64,000 nt of DNA from Lamellibrachia columna (GCA_963662155.1 OY759263.1:18348394-18412393); one strand, 5' to 3'; numbered from the stretch's first letter, positions 49,168 to 64,000 are shown. Notes: a model not told the origin generated them from the sequence alone. A program made the numbers and translations.

Positions 49168-49574
49168 TGGGTTATCTGGTAGCATGGTGGTGGATGTGTC
49201 GGTGTGGTGGTGTGTAGTGTAAGTTTTGTTCACGTTAACACGTCTGTGCTTGTTTAGTATGAAGCAGTTTCCTGTGAGGCAGTCACTAGGGAGCGCTGGT
49301 CAAATTGAGTTTCGCTTGTTAGCATCCGTGGTGCTGTCCAGGTTTAAATCAGTCTGGGAAGTTATTTAGGTCAAAGTCGTGTATGTTATTGCACAACTGT
49401 CGCGACAAAATCAGAGTTTCAGTGGCTCGGTGGTGTAGTTCATCGCATTCAATGCAACTACTGGCTGCAGAAATAGATCTAGATCTACTATCCCGCCTGA
49501 ACACGGTAACTGTTTCCTGTTCCGGAATATGCACAGTAAACATGCGTCGAGCTTTCAAGGACCCACTGACATAG

Positions 49575-49722
49575 GGCCGGTGTTCACACAGTGGCCCAGT
49601 CTTCACAGTGAGTTGGTCTTCACAGTGGGCCAGTCTTCACACAGTGGGCCGGTGTTCACACATTGGGCCGATCTTCACATAGTGGGCTGGTCTTCACACA
49701 ATGTGCCGGTCTTCACACAGTG
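49575..49722. repeat. ~20-bp minisatellite, about 8 degenerate copies
   Basis: TCTTCACACAGTGGGCCGG-like units with 2-3 differences each. It starts about 400 bp after the MEIOC stop. Confidence 0.85.
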
Positions 49723-51316
49723 TTTTATTCACATTGTTGCATGTATACTGGTTACATATTTCACACGCTGAAGCAATATTATGAAGTCACCAGTGAAATA
49801 TGCATGCACACCATGCCTCATGCAAAGTGCGTGCACTGTTTTGTGCACGCATAGCTTTTGAACGTTCATGTATTGTTCATGCCCAAAGTGTAGTTTTGCA
49901 TTTTTCAAAACAGTCATGCAAGCACTCTACGTGGCTGGTCAGGTTATATTTTATGTGCGGTAAGAGCACGCTGTAACAGCATTTGTATTTTGTTTGCTCA
50001 GATCAATGCACACGCTGTGCCTGATTGGTATATGCACAATTTTGTGATACGAATCTTGGATAGCAATGTCCCAATGCCGCTCAACTAGACGATGTGATAG
50101 TAATGTGTAGACATCGGTCGCCTCATACGAGGAACCATGCATACGATGCCAAACAAAGTCAGGTGTGCATTTCAAAGTGTTTAATTTCTTTCTCGCTAGA
50201 TTTATTACACTCATTGCCCGTAGATTTGCCTTGCATTTGTACCTTGAATTAGTTGGGTCATTTGAGGCACAGTACACAAAGTTAGCATGTTAGACACATG
50301 ATAAATGTAAGGTTTTGCGCAGAATTACGTTAGTAATTACCATTGAGTTTGGCGTCGTTAGTGATTCACCTTTCATTACACTGGTGTAATGATGAGTCAT
50401 GTAGGGTAAATCTGTATAACTCGTATGGATAATGTATAATATAGGGTAAGCCTGTTCTGATTCAATATTTGTATTATCGTTATTGGCCACTGGGCTCCCT
50501 CAGCATGCAACACCAAGAGATGAAGATGATTTGTGTGAAGGCTTATGCTGGTTGGCAGTGGAAAAAAAATCACTGTATTTAAATCGTGGATAAGTAGCTA
50601 ATATTCCTGCTAGCCGCAGAATCTTTTGCACTGCAAATTGGAGGTGTAGAGTGGAATGTTTGATCTGTAACAGTAAATCTCTATTACCTGGGCAGTATCG
50701 CATAAAAGTATGCATATTAATGCTTGTGGTATACAAAATGTTTGTTACAAGTGTAGTGATTATGTTAAGGTAAAATTAGGACAAAGTAAAAGACTGTCAC
50801 TGCCAAATCAAAATAATATGTGGGGAAATATTCCCGTTGTCAGATGTGTGAAGAATACCTTAATTTAGGTATCGTTTATTTTTGTGGAAAACATTTCTTT
50901 AGATAAAAAGGCTTGTACTGCCATAAACGAAAGGTGCTATTTTCTAACAGGAAATCTTCATATTAAAGCAACATTATTTTTGTTGCACTAATGTGAAATG
51001 TGACATGTATCAGATACTGCCCAGGTCATAAGGATTTATTCATGGTACAGCAAACAGGATACCAAGAAAACATGACAAAATGTGACATGTTCTGGTTCAC
51101 AGAGGTAGTATCGGATGGTAGAAATTAAATGACAACCTAGTGTAGGTAATATTTTTTAGGGTATGTGGCATTTTGCAGCAGGTGCAAATTGTGAGAAAAC
51201 AGGAACAAACAATTGTTGTAAACAATGAATTGTTAATTACATGTAATATGGCTATTGACTTATATCTGTGACATTGTTGCAATCACCTCGAAAAGACTGT
51301 TTTCATTATAACTTTG

Positions 51317-51435
51317 ATAACATTGGAATCATTGTCACGTTCATAACATTGGAATCAATGTCACGTTCATAACATTGGAATCATTGTCACATTGATAACA
51401 TTGGAATCATTGTCACATTGACAACATTGGGATGG
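51317..51435. repeat. 26-bp minisatellite, about 4.5 copies
   Basis: ATAACATTGGAATCATTGTC repeats at 26-bp spacing (51321, 51347 and on). Confidence 0.9.
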
Positions 51436-53284
51436 TTTTCCTTTCGAAATAGGTTGAAACCATATCTTTCTTGATATGGTAGGAATCCATTCACTTTGAT
51501 TTAAAAGCTCAATCATCGTTTGCCTTTATAAATGTTCAGTTGTTGCTTTGATAGGATTGAAATTGACTTGTTACTGTTTAGCTGAATCGTCAGCACTTGG
51601 AGTCAATGTTGCATTGATAAATTACACTCCTCGTTGATAAGAATCAAGTGATTGGCACAGATAAAGTTGGAATTATTTGCAATTTGATTTGACTACATGA
51701 ATGGGATAGTTCTGCTGGTTAGAGCAGTTGTCTAATCAAGTGCCATTCAAAGACAGCAGTTGCCAGCGTTAACATATCACATATAATGCTTTGTGCTGGA
51801 TGAGATCTGACACGAATCGGGCTTTCTATTATCATTAGTGTGTTCGTAGTATTAGTAAGTTTTATTATTCTGGTCACAGTGCAGGTGCATTAGTCGTATT
51901 ATGCAAGTTTGTATTTATATATGTGTGGGAGAGTTGCACCCTTCATGCATTGCCATATTCAAGTTGTAGTTCTGTCGCTGTTGCATTGGGCCCCGGGGCT
52001 CAGTCATTTTATATTTTTTCAGGTAGTGGGGAGTTTTTCTATGCACCTCAGAATGGTGTTGGCTGTAGGCGTTTTCCAATCGCTGAAAGGCTTGTAGTGA
52101 CGTTGATTGTAGTTGTCATGGTGACTGAGTTAGGTTACAATGTTGTGTTGTATTACAAAGTGGTTGTTACAGTCGCAGGACTGTTGTAAGTGGCAACCAA
52201 TATGCGTGTGTGCATGCGCATGAAACGTGCCATGACTAAGAAGAGGATGTTACCATGACAACCAATGCAGATAGGCTGTGGGTAACTTTGCAGATGGAAG
52301 AGTTGCCATAGCAACATCTCGTAAAGGGACATAGTATTTATTTTTCCATGACTTGATGTGTAGGCATTTAGGCTTAGTACAATACGAATGTAGGACGTTG
52401 AATCTCTTGTAGTGTTTGCTATTTCCGCTATAGTGCAGCAGCAACGACCGTGACTGGCCATTTCTGCAGACTGCAGTTCTTCGTCATGGTCATGAATGAG
52501 GTTAACAAGACAACAGCTTCAGCATGGCAAGACTCGTAGCTGCCAGAAGCACGCATGTATTTGGCAGATTGTATCTCTTGAGAATCAGGTATTTATTTTA
52601 TTCCAGGTGAATTATGTCGGGCTAGAGGCTGACTACCATTCACAATGAAGTTGTAATTGTATATTTATAGACGGTTGCCATGGTGGTGTCGGTTTATGCG
52701 AAGGGCTGCGCATGATGCACATGTTTGGTAGTATTTAAGTGATGTTTGAATTATGGTTGCACGTGGAACAGTAGCATTGTTTCCACCAGTTGCGTGCGCT
52801 GGTGTTGCAGTTACTTGGAAGTGTATAGGGAGTGGTCAAGTTGAAGAATGGTTTTTATTAATTAGTATTTATTTATCACTTTCATGGTCGGATTCATAGT
52901 TGCACTTTGCAGATTTGTAGTTATTGTCTGCAGAGATGACATGGACTTTAGCAGCGTAGACACGTTAGTTTTGATTAGCGAAAGAATGGTTTTAGAATCA
53001 CGGATGTTATTTTGTTTTACGCGTTTGTATTTATTTATTCTGGATTATTCAGCCACTATATGTATGTATACGGCAAACTGCTTAGAGGTGTGTCTTAATC
53101 CCCAGTAACCCAGGGTGACCAGTTTAGATATCTTGTCACGTCTCATGGAAGAAATGATTGCTACAGTGCACAATGTTCCCTGCTGTCGAGGGTAGACTGA
53201 CGTGCCACTTGGAGGGTCCATGCTGTGAATGTGAACGCTTTACACGTGTTAGTTGTGGAACAGTGCAGGCAGTGGTGTTTGTGA

Positions 53285-53502
53285 TGATTTCTGCGACATC
53301 ACCAGTCTTGTCCAGTTTGTTGATGTGCTTGGTCCTCTTGTATCAAATGACTTTTCTGATGCCGTGCCCTCAAGATGTGCCTCTCGTCTGTCATGATTTC
53401 TGCAACATCGCCAGTCTTGTCTAGTTTTTTGACGGTGCTTGGTCCTCTTGTATCAAATGACTTTTCTGATGCCATGCCCTCAAGATGTGCCTCTCGTCTG
53501 TC
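53285..53502. repeat. 109-bp tandem duplication
   Basis: CTGCGACATCACCAGTCTTG at 53291 recurs as CTGCAACATCGCCAGTCTTG at 53400. The copies are collinear through CTCTCGTCTGTCA. Confidence 0.92.
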
Positions 53503-53560
53503 AAGTTGTGTCAGGTTACTGCTGCTTAAGCTGATACCGGTTTCAGTTGGCAACAGATAT

Positions 53561-54370
53561 ATGCAGTTCTGGGCAGAATGGAGTGGTGTCCCAGTAACTT
53601 ATGCAGTACTGGGCAATAGAATGGAGTGGTGTCCCCGTAACTTATACAGTAATAGGCAATATAATGGAGTGGTGTCCCCGTAACTTATACAATACTGGGC
53701 AATAGAATGGAATGGTGTCCCCGTAACTTACAGTACTTGGCAATAGAATGGAGTGGTGTCCCCGTAAATTACACAATACAGGGCAGTAGAATGGAGTGGT
53801 GTCCCCGTAAATTACACAATACAGGGCAGTAGAATGGAGTGGTGTCCCCGTAAATTACACAATACTGGGCAGTAGAATGGAATGGTGTCCCCGTAACTTA
53901 CAGTACTTGGCAATAGAATGGAGTGGTGTCCCCGTTACTTACACAATACTGGACAGTAGAATGGAGTGGTGTCCCTGTAAATTACACAATACTGGGCAGT
54001 AGAATGGAATGGTGTCCCTGTAAATTACACAATACTGGGCAGTAGAATGGACTGGTGTCCCTGTAAATTACACAATACTGTGCAGTAGAATGGAGTGGTG
54101 TCCCTGTAAATTACACAATACTGGGCAGTAGAATGGAATGGTGTCCCCGTAACTTACAGTACTTGGCAATAGAATGGAATGGTGTCCCCGTTACTTACAC
54201 AATACTGGGCAGTAGAATGGAATGGTGTCCCCGTAAATTACACAATACTGGGCAGTAGAATGGAGTGGTGTCCCTGTAACTTACACAATACTGGGCAATA
54301 GAATGGAGTGGTGTCCCCGTAAATTACACAATACTGGGCAGTAGAATGGAATGGTGTCCCTGTAACTTGC
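53561..54370. repeat. 43-bp minisatellite, about 18 copies
   Basis: Units of about 43 bp contain AGAATGGAGTGGTGTCCCCG, TAAATTACACAATACTGGGC. Shorter ~38-bp variants contain ACTTACAGTACTTGGCAAT. Variants occur in runs, suggesting block duplication. Confidence 0.95.
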
Positions 54371-55339
54371 ACCATTTCAGCAGCAGGGTTATGTTTGTCA
54401 TCGGCATTCTTCTGCTTTGCAAGACAGTGGTCTGTGCCACTGAAGTTTCCTCTCCAGGGCGCAAGCATGGGAGAAGTGTTTGGAGATCCTGGGTTGCCCA
54501 ATTGTTAGGATCCCCCTCTCGGCCTCACTGGTGGAGTCCAAGGGCATGCAGATGAGTACATATGGCACCAGCACGGCTGCAGGAGCTGCCGGGAGGATGG
54601 TAAGGTTGACATCAGACCGCCGTGGCCTGCATGGGTTATATTTATATACCCAGGGTAACTGCAACGTCGTGATCTTTGACTAATTGTCACAGAGTTAGCA
54701 ATATGAAACAGTAATGCTGGCAGTAATAATAAAAATGGTAATGATCTGCATTTGATGTGTATTTAGGAGACAAGTATTTGGACTGTTTGATGTATTTAAT
54801 ACTTGAAAGATGTTATTTAAACCATTCGTTTAGCTGCACACATCCGTTGTGCGTAGTTCACGTTGCGAGTTGTTAATAATCGCTATCATCATCGAGTTGC
54901 AGCACGAATTGATGTGCGAATGGCGTTACCTTGATTCCCGAGATTTGGACAGCTGACAAGTAATGAGTTGATTTGTAGACATTAAGAAGGAAATAATTAT
55001 GTCTGATGAGCCTGCGGCGTATTAATTGCACCTGTCTAATTCTTGCTGTGTCCCGTGTGTTCCGCATGTTCTTGTAAGATCGTCTTGCCCGTAGACAAGC
55101 CGGCGAGGAACACTGTAACACGGGAAGTGACTTCACACTAGTCCCAGTTGAGTCTGTTGGCATTTTGTATTGGAACTTGCACAAAGATGCAGTGTCTTCA
55201 CAACAGTGGTGCTGGGCGGACTGGCGAGGCTTGTATAGGCTGCAACAGTTTGATTCCTGATGGTTACAAGATTGAAAGCGTGTGTGAAGATAACATTGAG
55301 CAAGGAAGTATATTTAAAGGTTCCTCTTAAATTCGATTT
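54371..55339. other. no gene assigned
   Basis: Positions 54480-54600 have GC-rich, coding-like triplets (IPLSASLVESKGMQMSTYG) up to a GTAAGG donor at 54600, but no acceptor or domain was found. AATAAA lies at about 54729. Confidence 0.35.
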
Positions 55340-55735
55340 TTTTGCTTGTCTCGTTTCAGATTAATTTTGCAATAAATCAAAACTATCTAATCTTGACTAC
55401 AACATGCTAACTTGTTCATACAAATTTGTTATTTAGTTTTGATGAAATCATCGGACAAAATTATTTTTTAGCAGATCCGGTAAAATTTTGCAAAAAATGG
55501 CGAAAGTTGTCTGGTTGTGTAAACTATTGCATGATGCTCTTCACACTTTTGTAAGTTTCCCGATCTAGTGATCAAAGTGATCAAAGTGATCAAAGTCAGT
55601 TCTTTCAATGACTAACATAAGTATGAACTCTTATTAAACTGACTGCACATATTACTTAAACTACACACAAATTACAACGTTGAACATCAACTAACCTGAT
55701 TCGTGATGAGCTAAATGAATTGAGAAGGGATTTTT
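55340..55735 (+). repeat. dispersed repeat family D, copy 3
   Basis: CTCGTTTCAGATTAATTTTG, CAACATGCTAACTTGTTCA and TTTGATGAAATCATCGGACA, then CTAACCTGATTCGTGATGAG, are in the same order as in 58150-58520. Confidence 0.75.
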
Positions 55736-55817
55736 AACAGTCTGGCAGTAACTATAACGTTGACACGTTTATGACGAATTGTTGTTCAGTTTACCAGGTT
55801 AACGCTGGATCTTGGAT

Positions 55818-58149
<2,332 letters not shown>

Positions 58150-58520
58150 TCAGTTACATTTTTTTGCTCGTTTCAGACTAATTTTACCAAAAAAATTAAC
58201 CTATACCTAGTATCCACTATAACATGCTAGCTCATTTGTACAAATTTGTTCATTAGGTTTGGTGAAATCATTAGACAAAGTTTTGGTGCAGTCATTAGAC
58301 AAACTATAAAAAATTATTATTATTGCATAAAACTATTCACACTTTCTCACGTTAGCGGACCTAACGATCAACGTCAGTTTTTTCGATGATTTTAACTATA
58401 CCAAAAGTATGCACTTTTATTTATGATTTAAACTATCCACACACTACATATTTGGCCATCAATGAACCTGATTCACTATGGGCTAATTGAACTGAGGAAG
58501 GAGTTTCAAATGAATGCCGA
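58150..58520 (+). repeat. dispersed repeat family D, copy 4
   Basis: CTCGTTTCAGACTAATTTTAC, CTAGTATCCACTATAACATG and GGTGAAATCATTAGACAAA, then TGAACCTGATTCACTATGGG. A short internal duplication (TTTTGGTG-AGTCATTAGACAAA) is present. Confidence 0.75.
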
Positions 58521-58807
58521 TGTTCGAGGTTTATCTACTTCCTCATACTTCTTTGTATGCATCCTCAAAACTGGTTCTTCCTGGTTTATCATACGCCTAT
58601 GTTTTGCCTGGATTTAGATTATGTCATTAAATGGATTAACATTTTCCAAGATATCTACAACAGTACTAATTGCCCTTGACTCGGTGCAGTCCACTGATCG
58701 ATTGTCATTTTAGTTTATGAAAAACTTGCAGGGCATGGGCGTTTAACTGCCTCGTTGTAAGCCTGAGGGCGAGTACAAGGTTGTATGTGATGTTGTTTGA
58801 CCTATCC

Positions 58808-59005
58808 ACCAATGCCTGGTTGTAGCTCAGACCGTGGCCTTGTAGCTCACACTACAGCCTGGTTGTAACTCAGACCATGGCCTTGTTGTAGCTCACACTA
58901 TAGCCTGGTTGTAACTCGAACCATGGCCTGGTTGTAGCTCACACCATGGCCTGATTCTAGCTCACACCATAGTCTGGTTGTATCTCACACCACGGCCTGA
59001 TTCCT
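58808..59005. repeat. ~23-bp degenerate minisatellite
   Basis: GCCTGGTTGTAGCTCACAC-like units, about eight, with CAT/ACT variants. Confidence 0.85.
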
Positions 59006-59259
59006 GCAGCCTTGACAAGTTAATGGCGTTCAAAAAGTGTATTCTTACAGACGGCAAAGGATGTATTTGTTAAGAGCTACGTAGTGGACAGACACTTTGA
59101 TATATTGTTACTCTTATCTGGATCTTTCATGTTTGCCAGTGATTTGAGATTAAAAATGGTTGGTTGCAAACTGTTGTTGTTCGTGTGTTGATTTTAATAC
59201 ATTGTATAATCTGATAAAAGTGTATTTGATGATTTAGCCAAATACCTGTATAAGAGCCT

Positions 59260-59356
59260 AATTATATATGCACCCAGAATCTGGGTATGCATCCGGGCTC
59301 CGTCACAATGGATTCCAAGCTCTGACTAACAGTCAGAGCTTGGATAATTGAAGGTA
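59260..59356. mobile_element. second copy of the foldback/MITE family of 837-1112
   Basis: CTAATTATATATGCACCCAG, AATCTGG, ATGCATCC and CCGTCACAATG match the reverse complement of 1060-1112. The hairpin CCAAGCTCTGACT-AAC-AGTCAGAGCTTGG follows, then ATAATTGAAGG, as ATAATCGAGG follows in the first copy. Confidence 0.75.
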
Positions 59357-60138
59357 AGGCTAGTCCTATCCAATTCTTGCCCCTATAAATAAAGTAATTC
59401 TGTTAAATAAAAGGTCAAAATTAAGACGTGTCATAACTTGTTTATCAATTTAAAGTGAAACCAAAGTCATGGTTTTGGGGCTATGCACCTAAATGAGTTA
59501 ATAAAAACTGATCATTCGCAAATACAATAAAAAATATCACGCTGGTGGGTTTCTCAGAATTAGTAGAAACATTTGTCACTGGTGTTCTAATGCTCAATCA
59601 GAAACGCTGTTTTAGTTTATAGGGTATTGATTATAATTGTAATAAAGGTTTGACTGTTACCGACTCCATTTTGTGTAAGCGTTACTGTGAAGCACCAGAT
59701 GAATATGCTTGAGTCACCGGCATACAAGAAGTGTAAATTATTATTATTAACTGTCTACACAACAATCAAGTGCTCTCTGTTGGAACAAGTACACAAATCA
59801 ATTTGAAAAAAAAACTGTTTGAAACGGCTAACAGATATAACAAGGGGCCATCCCTGAAGTACATCACGCTTGACGGGGGTGTCCGTTACATAAGGGTGGG
59901 GGTGTCTTAGCGATCGTTATGTTCGTTATTAAGCTGTCGATATCAGATTGATAGCTATGCCAGTTTTGGGGTATAATGTATTTAAACTGAATTCAAACAG
60001 AAATGGAATGCAGACTGTGTCAATTCTATTGTCAAGCCCCGGATGTTTGCACATTACAAATGTCTTCTTTGTGATGTAAACAACAGAACTTATGGTAAGG
60101 TCACTGTTGTGTTTTATTTAGTTTCATCGCATATATGT
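59357..60138. other. no gene seen
   Basis: AT-rich, no repeat or exon recognised. Confidence 0.45.
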
Positions 60139-60466
60139 AGGTATGACTGTAATGTATGCTTAGACACATATGACTGTAATGTATGCGTAGACACATATGA
60201 CTGTAATGTATGCGTAGACACATGACTGTAATGTATGCGTAGACACATATGACTGTAATGTATGCGTAGACACATGACTGTAATGTATGCGTAGACACAT
60301 ATGACTGTAATGTATGCGTAGACACATATGACTGTAATGTATGCGTAGACACATATGAATGTAATGTATGCGTAGACACATATGACTGTAATGTATGCGT
60401 AGACACATATGACTGTAATGTATGCGTAGACACATATGACTAATGTATGCGTAGACACATATGCTA
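60139..60466. repeat. 27-bp minisatellite, about 12 copies
   Basis: GACTGTAATGTATGCGTAGA plus CACATAT; some units are two bases shorter. 27 is a multiple of three, so YDCNVCVDT (plus) and VSTHTLQSY (minus) frames appear without being genes. Confidence 0.96.
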
Positions 60467-61630
60467 TGCAAGAAAAGAGGAACACCAAGAAACAGGATAT
60501 GAGAAAATGTCCTATAAAGATTATGACATGGCCTGCCAACTCTTCTAGTGCATGCTTAAAAATGCAGAAGACCTTTTAGCAGATATTTTAACATGCACAC
60601 TGCATTTTGAGAGCTAGACATTTTACAAGCATAACTTAATTTTAAAACTCCATCCTCAACTGATTTAGCCTATCGCGAATCGGGACACCAAGTCTTCAAG
60701 AATGAGTCTGGTATGAACAGTTGCCCACCGTGGCACCACAGATTTTGTTATTCGGATATTATGACATCTGCCAGCTATCCAACTAAGCTTCTTTATTCGT
60801 TCTGATGTCACGTAAAGCTTGTCTTTACAAAATATCTTCACAAACATGTACATTGACATAAACAGTCGGTGAAGTTTGTGAAGGCTGTTAACTCTACAAG
60901 TAGAAGGAAATAACCAAAGTGAATATGTTCAGTTAACGATGTACAACGTATTATTGACACACGGCATGGCATACAGTGGCAACATGTGTCCTTGACAAAT
61001 GAAGCATCTACAAAACAGGCAAAATAACGAACGTCTATGACAACATTTTATCTGTGTAACAATACTTCTCCATATTACAATTACGCTCCAAGTTACATTA
61101 ACTGCATAACTATATTCTGGCGACCCAGTGAAGTATGTGCACAGCTGTGATGTGTGGTGCTTTAGGAGTTGTTTAACTAGGGAATATGAATTATTTCTTA
61201 TGCTAGGCGTTATCATAAGATATTGATATTCATCACAGCAATGTATGTTAAACCATGTGTGGTTTTGGCTAGTTGGAGCCCAGGAGTTGACCGTCTACTT
61301 TTTCTGATGTACACCAACCAGGTGGAGCCACTCACATTACCACTCGCATCGATGACAGTCTCTTTCTTAGGCATCCTTGCAAGATAGGAAGTACAGATAC
61401 ACCACTTAACCATTTTTCGGTAAAGTAAACACACAATGGAACATATATCACATTTCTCAAAAAAATCCAACAAACACTCATAGTTTACTTCACCCCTACA
61501 GCATACTTTCTCTTTCTCTAGTTAGATCCCACCGCTGCAGTATAGTTTCTTCTCCCATAATCATTATGGGAAAGGGCAAAAACACTGTTCTTGATTTGCA
61601 GATCCCTCCCATCAAGCAACAACGTTCTGT
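60467..61630 (-). other. probable UBXN4 3' UTR and downstream sequence
   Basis: No other gene was seen. Minus-strand AATAAA words occur at 60792-60797 and at about 60113; the former is a plausible polyadenylation signal, giving a 3' UTR of roughly 0.85 kb (inference). Confidence 0.4.
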
Positions 61631-61739
61631 TCATAGCTGTTGAGTCGAGTTTCCATTCCAGGTGGCGTTATCTTCATCGCTGTCATCCGCTGACAACCGA
61701 TGCATGTTTCCCTGCGGTCGTCTCCGCATACCGTACGAC
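61631..61739 (-). CDS. UBXN4: UBXN4 (erasin) terminal coding exon
   Basis: A 109-nt minus-strand coding part after acceptor AATCAATGTTGCAG. It completes a Ser codon and reads SYGMRRRPQGNMHRLSADD, SDEDNATWNGNSTQQL, stop at 61631-61633. Human UBXN4 ends in an almost identical NNTWNGNSTQQM tail after a basic, then acidic stretch, which is distinctive enough to name the gene. UBXN4 is an ER-membrane UBX protein that recruits p97/VCP for ER-associated degradation; this tail is cytosolic. The ORF that runs upstream from here into the (GCAC)n tract is an intron artefact. Confidence 0.93.
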
Positions 61740-61837
61740 CTGCAACATTGATTACGATTTAACGTCCACCCAGTGTCACAAAAAACAGATTCAGAAATCG
61801 AAATATGTAATAAATGGATGCAAAAAGTAGCATGCAT

Positions 61838-61997
<160 letters not shown>

Positions 61998-62267
61998 ACA
62001 CTTTCTCTAAGTTCCTATTTACAAAAGGATGGGGCTGACTAATTCATGTACTGCTGCGCCACCTATTGGCAGATGTTTCCCTCCATTTTTCCTCTTCCTC
62101 TGCCTGTCTCGTATCCCTCTTAATGCAGCCTTTCCATGTTAATTGTGGTCTGCACCCTTTTCCATCTGCTATCTTTGGTGGTTTGCTATCTTAAAAATGC
62201 ATTTTCTCATTCTGAAATAATTTTCTGATGGAAATATTATTTAATCTTAATCACAGGAACTGATTAA

Positions 62268-63217
62268 GGTAGCTGGGGCAGCTTGAATTGAGTAGTTTCA
62301 GTAGAAGTTTGAAAGAAAAATTACCATTTCTTCAAGGATTGTAGTTGCAATACTGTATAATATTCCAGATTCATAAAATTTAGAGTTTTTTATTTACTTG
62401 GTTATGTTACAAGATTTTAAAAAAATTTTGTAAATGTGAAAAAAATAGCAACAAAATGCCAAATTATATCATTCTGAAAAAATCCCTAAAGAAATGAATG
62501 ACATACATATAAGTATGACAGTGTCACTAATAACTTTGAGGACATTTAAAAAAAAATAAACGAATTACATCTGCTACACCACCATGAATAAGTTAAGCAA
62601 AAGTTGAATGACAGCCTAAAGTGGCAGTGTATTTTTGACACAAACCCTTCACAATCGTAATTCTAATTCATGTAATGTTGTCTATATGTAAGACACATTC
62701 ATATACCAAATTGCATATGTGTATCATGCTTGAAATGTGACGTTTTTCACTGGCATTTTATACATTGTTGACAAAACATAACAACCGTTTCTAATATTGA
62801 CATGTCCCCTTAATTTGTCGCCACAATCTGTATTTGTAACGTGTTGTCATCTAAGATATCAGGTTACGCCAGCCATCTGACAAAGGCGTGGCAGGGCGTA
62901 TTTACAATCATTTTGATTGGCTGGTTATCCGCAGGGTCACCAGGTCACATCTATATATCTGATGTGCACTGAAATCATTCACGGCGAATGAATAAAGCTG
63001 GTTCAAAGATCGAAGCACATGCAGTTGTTACTATTGAAATATCGTTAGTGGTTCTAAGAAGTCCGGGAATTTCCAAAAGGACTGTTTTTTAAAGGATGGA
63101 TTGGCAAAATACTACATTAGTGCCGGGTGATTATTTGTGGCGTCGATATCCAGTTCAATATTACCTGCATGTTATGAGGAAAATAATGAAACTGACACAT
63201 TAGCCGCCCCAGCTACC
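62268..63217. mobile_element. TTAA-flanked 950-bp element in UBXN4 intron
   Basis: TTAA at 62264-62267 and 63218-63221 bracket inverted ends GGTAGCTGGGGCAGCT (left) and, on the other strand, GGTAGCTGGGGCGGCT (right), one mismatch in 16. TTAA duplication indicates a piggyBac- or Kolobok-type non-autonomous element. No transposase frame inside. Confidence 0.85.
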
Positions 63218-63272
63218 TTAAAACTGACCAATGGCTGTAAAAGCAAAACTGCCTTAACAATGTAACACTTAC

Positions 63273-63502
63273 GACTGAGGTCGATTTCGCTGTCCCGAGG
63301 TTGACTGCGTTGAGGGAGTGTCGGCTGGCTCTGGTGCTGACACCTGGCGGTCAGTGTCATTATACGAGCCATGAGGTTGACTTGGGGTGGCAAACAACAT
63401 GGTACTGATGAAATTCCAGATTCCAAGGAACGGCGATAACAATGTCCACAGAAGACCAGTGCTAGTTGCAACGGGGCCAGCTCTGCTAGCTTCGGACCTT
63501 GC
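63273..63502 (-). CDS. UBXN4: UBXN4 (erasin) penultimate exon with membrane segment
   Basis: A 230-nt minus-strand exon between acceptor TTCGTGTTTATGCAG and donor GTAAGT, phase 0 in and phase 2 out, joining exactly to 61739. It reads ARSEASRAGPVATS, then TGLLWTLLSPFLGIWNFIST (hydrophobic, about 20 residues), MLFATPSQPHG, and a Ser/Pro/Thr-rich tail. Erasin is held in the ER membrane by a short hydrophobic segment near the C-terminus, with both ends in the cytosol; this segment fits. Upstream exons (thioredoxin-like and UBX domains) must lie beyond the right edge of the window. Confidence 0.9.
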
Positions 63503-64000
63503 CTGCATAAACACGAATATGAATACTCTTATTTCAGGTAAAAACCCACATATATACAAATATGCATTAATAATATTTTTTTATAATTATGTATAAAATA
63601 AAAATAAGTTAAACATAAATTAATATGGGGATCAGAATTCAATGGGCACATTGCCATAGAAAAGTTACCCCCATAGAATGTTGACCCTGGTGCTAAATAC
63701 TTATTATTCTGACTGCAATTTAAATATAACAGGTATGTATACATGTATGTAAGTTTGATATACATTATATTTGTATGTTGGGTTTGTATGTAGCATGTTG
63801 AAATAAGTTTTATGCACACTTGTATATAAACAATGTAATAATACAATGTAATAACACAATTAATCAGAATTAATAAAAAATTAATATACTAAAACCAATG
63901 TAACACAGGTTTATGCAGGAATTTATTATATTTAACTAAATCAATAAATACCAAATAATTATATTACATTGGGACTTGGGTGCATAGGTGTGAACGGTTG
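63503..64000 (-). other. UBXN4 intron; partial CCCCCATAGAA repeat
   Basis: Positions 63645-63700 (CCATAGAAAAGTTACCCCCA, then ATAGAATGTTGACCCTGG) match the end of the inverted-repeat element at 26283. The rest is AT-rich with no exon seen. Confidence 0.5.

Larger units (their letters stand above)
49168..53284. other. MEIOC 3' UTR/intergenic; no gene seen
   Basis: No clear AATAAA signal lies soon after the stop, so the 3' UTR end is unknown. Apart from the two minisatellites listed, no repeat or exon was recognised. Confidence 0.4.

Overview
This is eukaryotic (metazoan) genomic DNA: AT-rich, intron-rich and packed with LINE relics, SINEs, inverted-repeat DNA transposons, minisatellites and microsatellites. 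Three protein-coding genes can be read through their exons. The organism is not identifiable from the sequence alone. The mix of a MEIOC orthologue, a UBXN4 orthologue, tandem EGF exons, CR1/L2-like LINEs and tRNA-headed SINEs suggests an aquatic animal such as an invertebrate deuterostome or a lophotrochozoan (inference).

Layout. 0-4.5 kb holds foldback elements and nested LINE debris. 4.6-6.6 kb holds at least three phase-1 EGF exons, plus a possible linker exon, of a gene on the minus strand; short frames and EGF cysteine patterns reveal them. 7-28 kb shows no convincing host gene. It carries a (TA)n run, a 1.5 kb 26-bp satellite with higher-order structure, a 72-bp coding-like minisatellite, three copies of a CCATGG-lattice MITE, two hAT-like elements with 8-bp target duplications, a TA-flanked MITE, a TTAA-flanked element, LINE 3' ends, a THAP relic and a tRNA-derived SINE.

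29.7-49.2 kb is the MEIOC gene on the plus strand: seven exons whose splice phases all join and which sum to 2,997 nt (998 codons plus stop). The C-terminal coiled-coil domain is highly recognisable. The true 5' exon was not found. Its introns hold a transposase relic, a 2.2 kb element with long inverted repeats and a spliced ORF, and several repeats.

49-61 kb is intergenic or 3' UTR, with a run of minisatellites. 61.6-63.5 kb carries the last two exons of UBXN4 (erasin) on the minus strand, convergent with MEIOC; its last intron contains a (GCAC)n microsatellite and a 950-bp TTAA-flanked element. MEIOC acts in germ cells with the RNA helicase YTHDC2, and UBXN4 acts in ER-associated degradation; nothing in the sequence links the two beyond adjacency.
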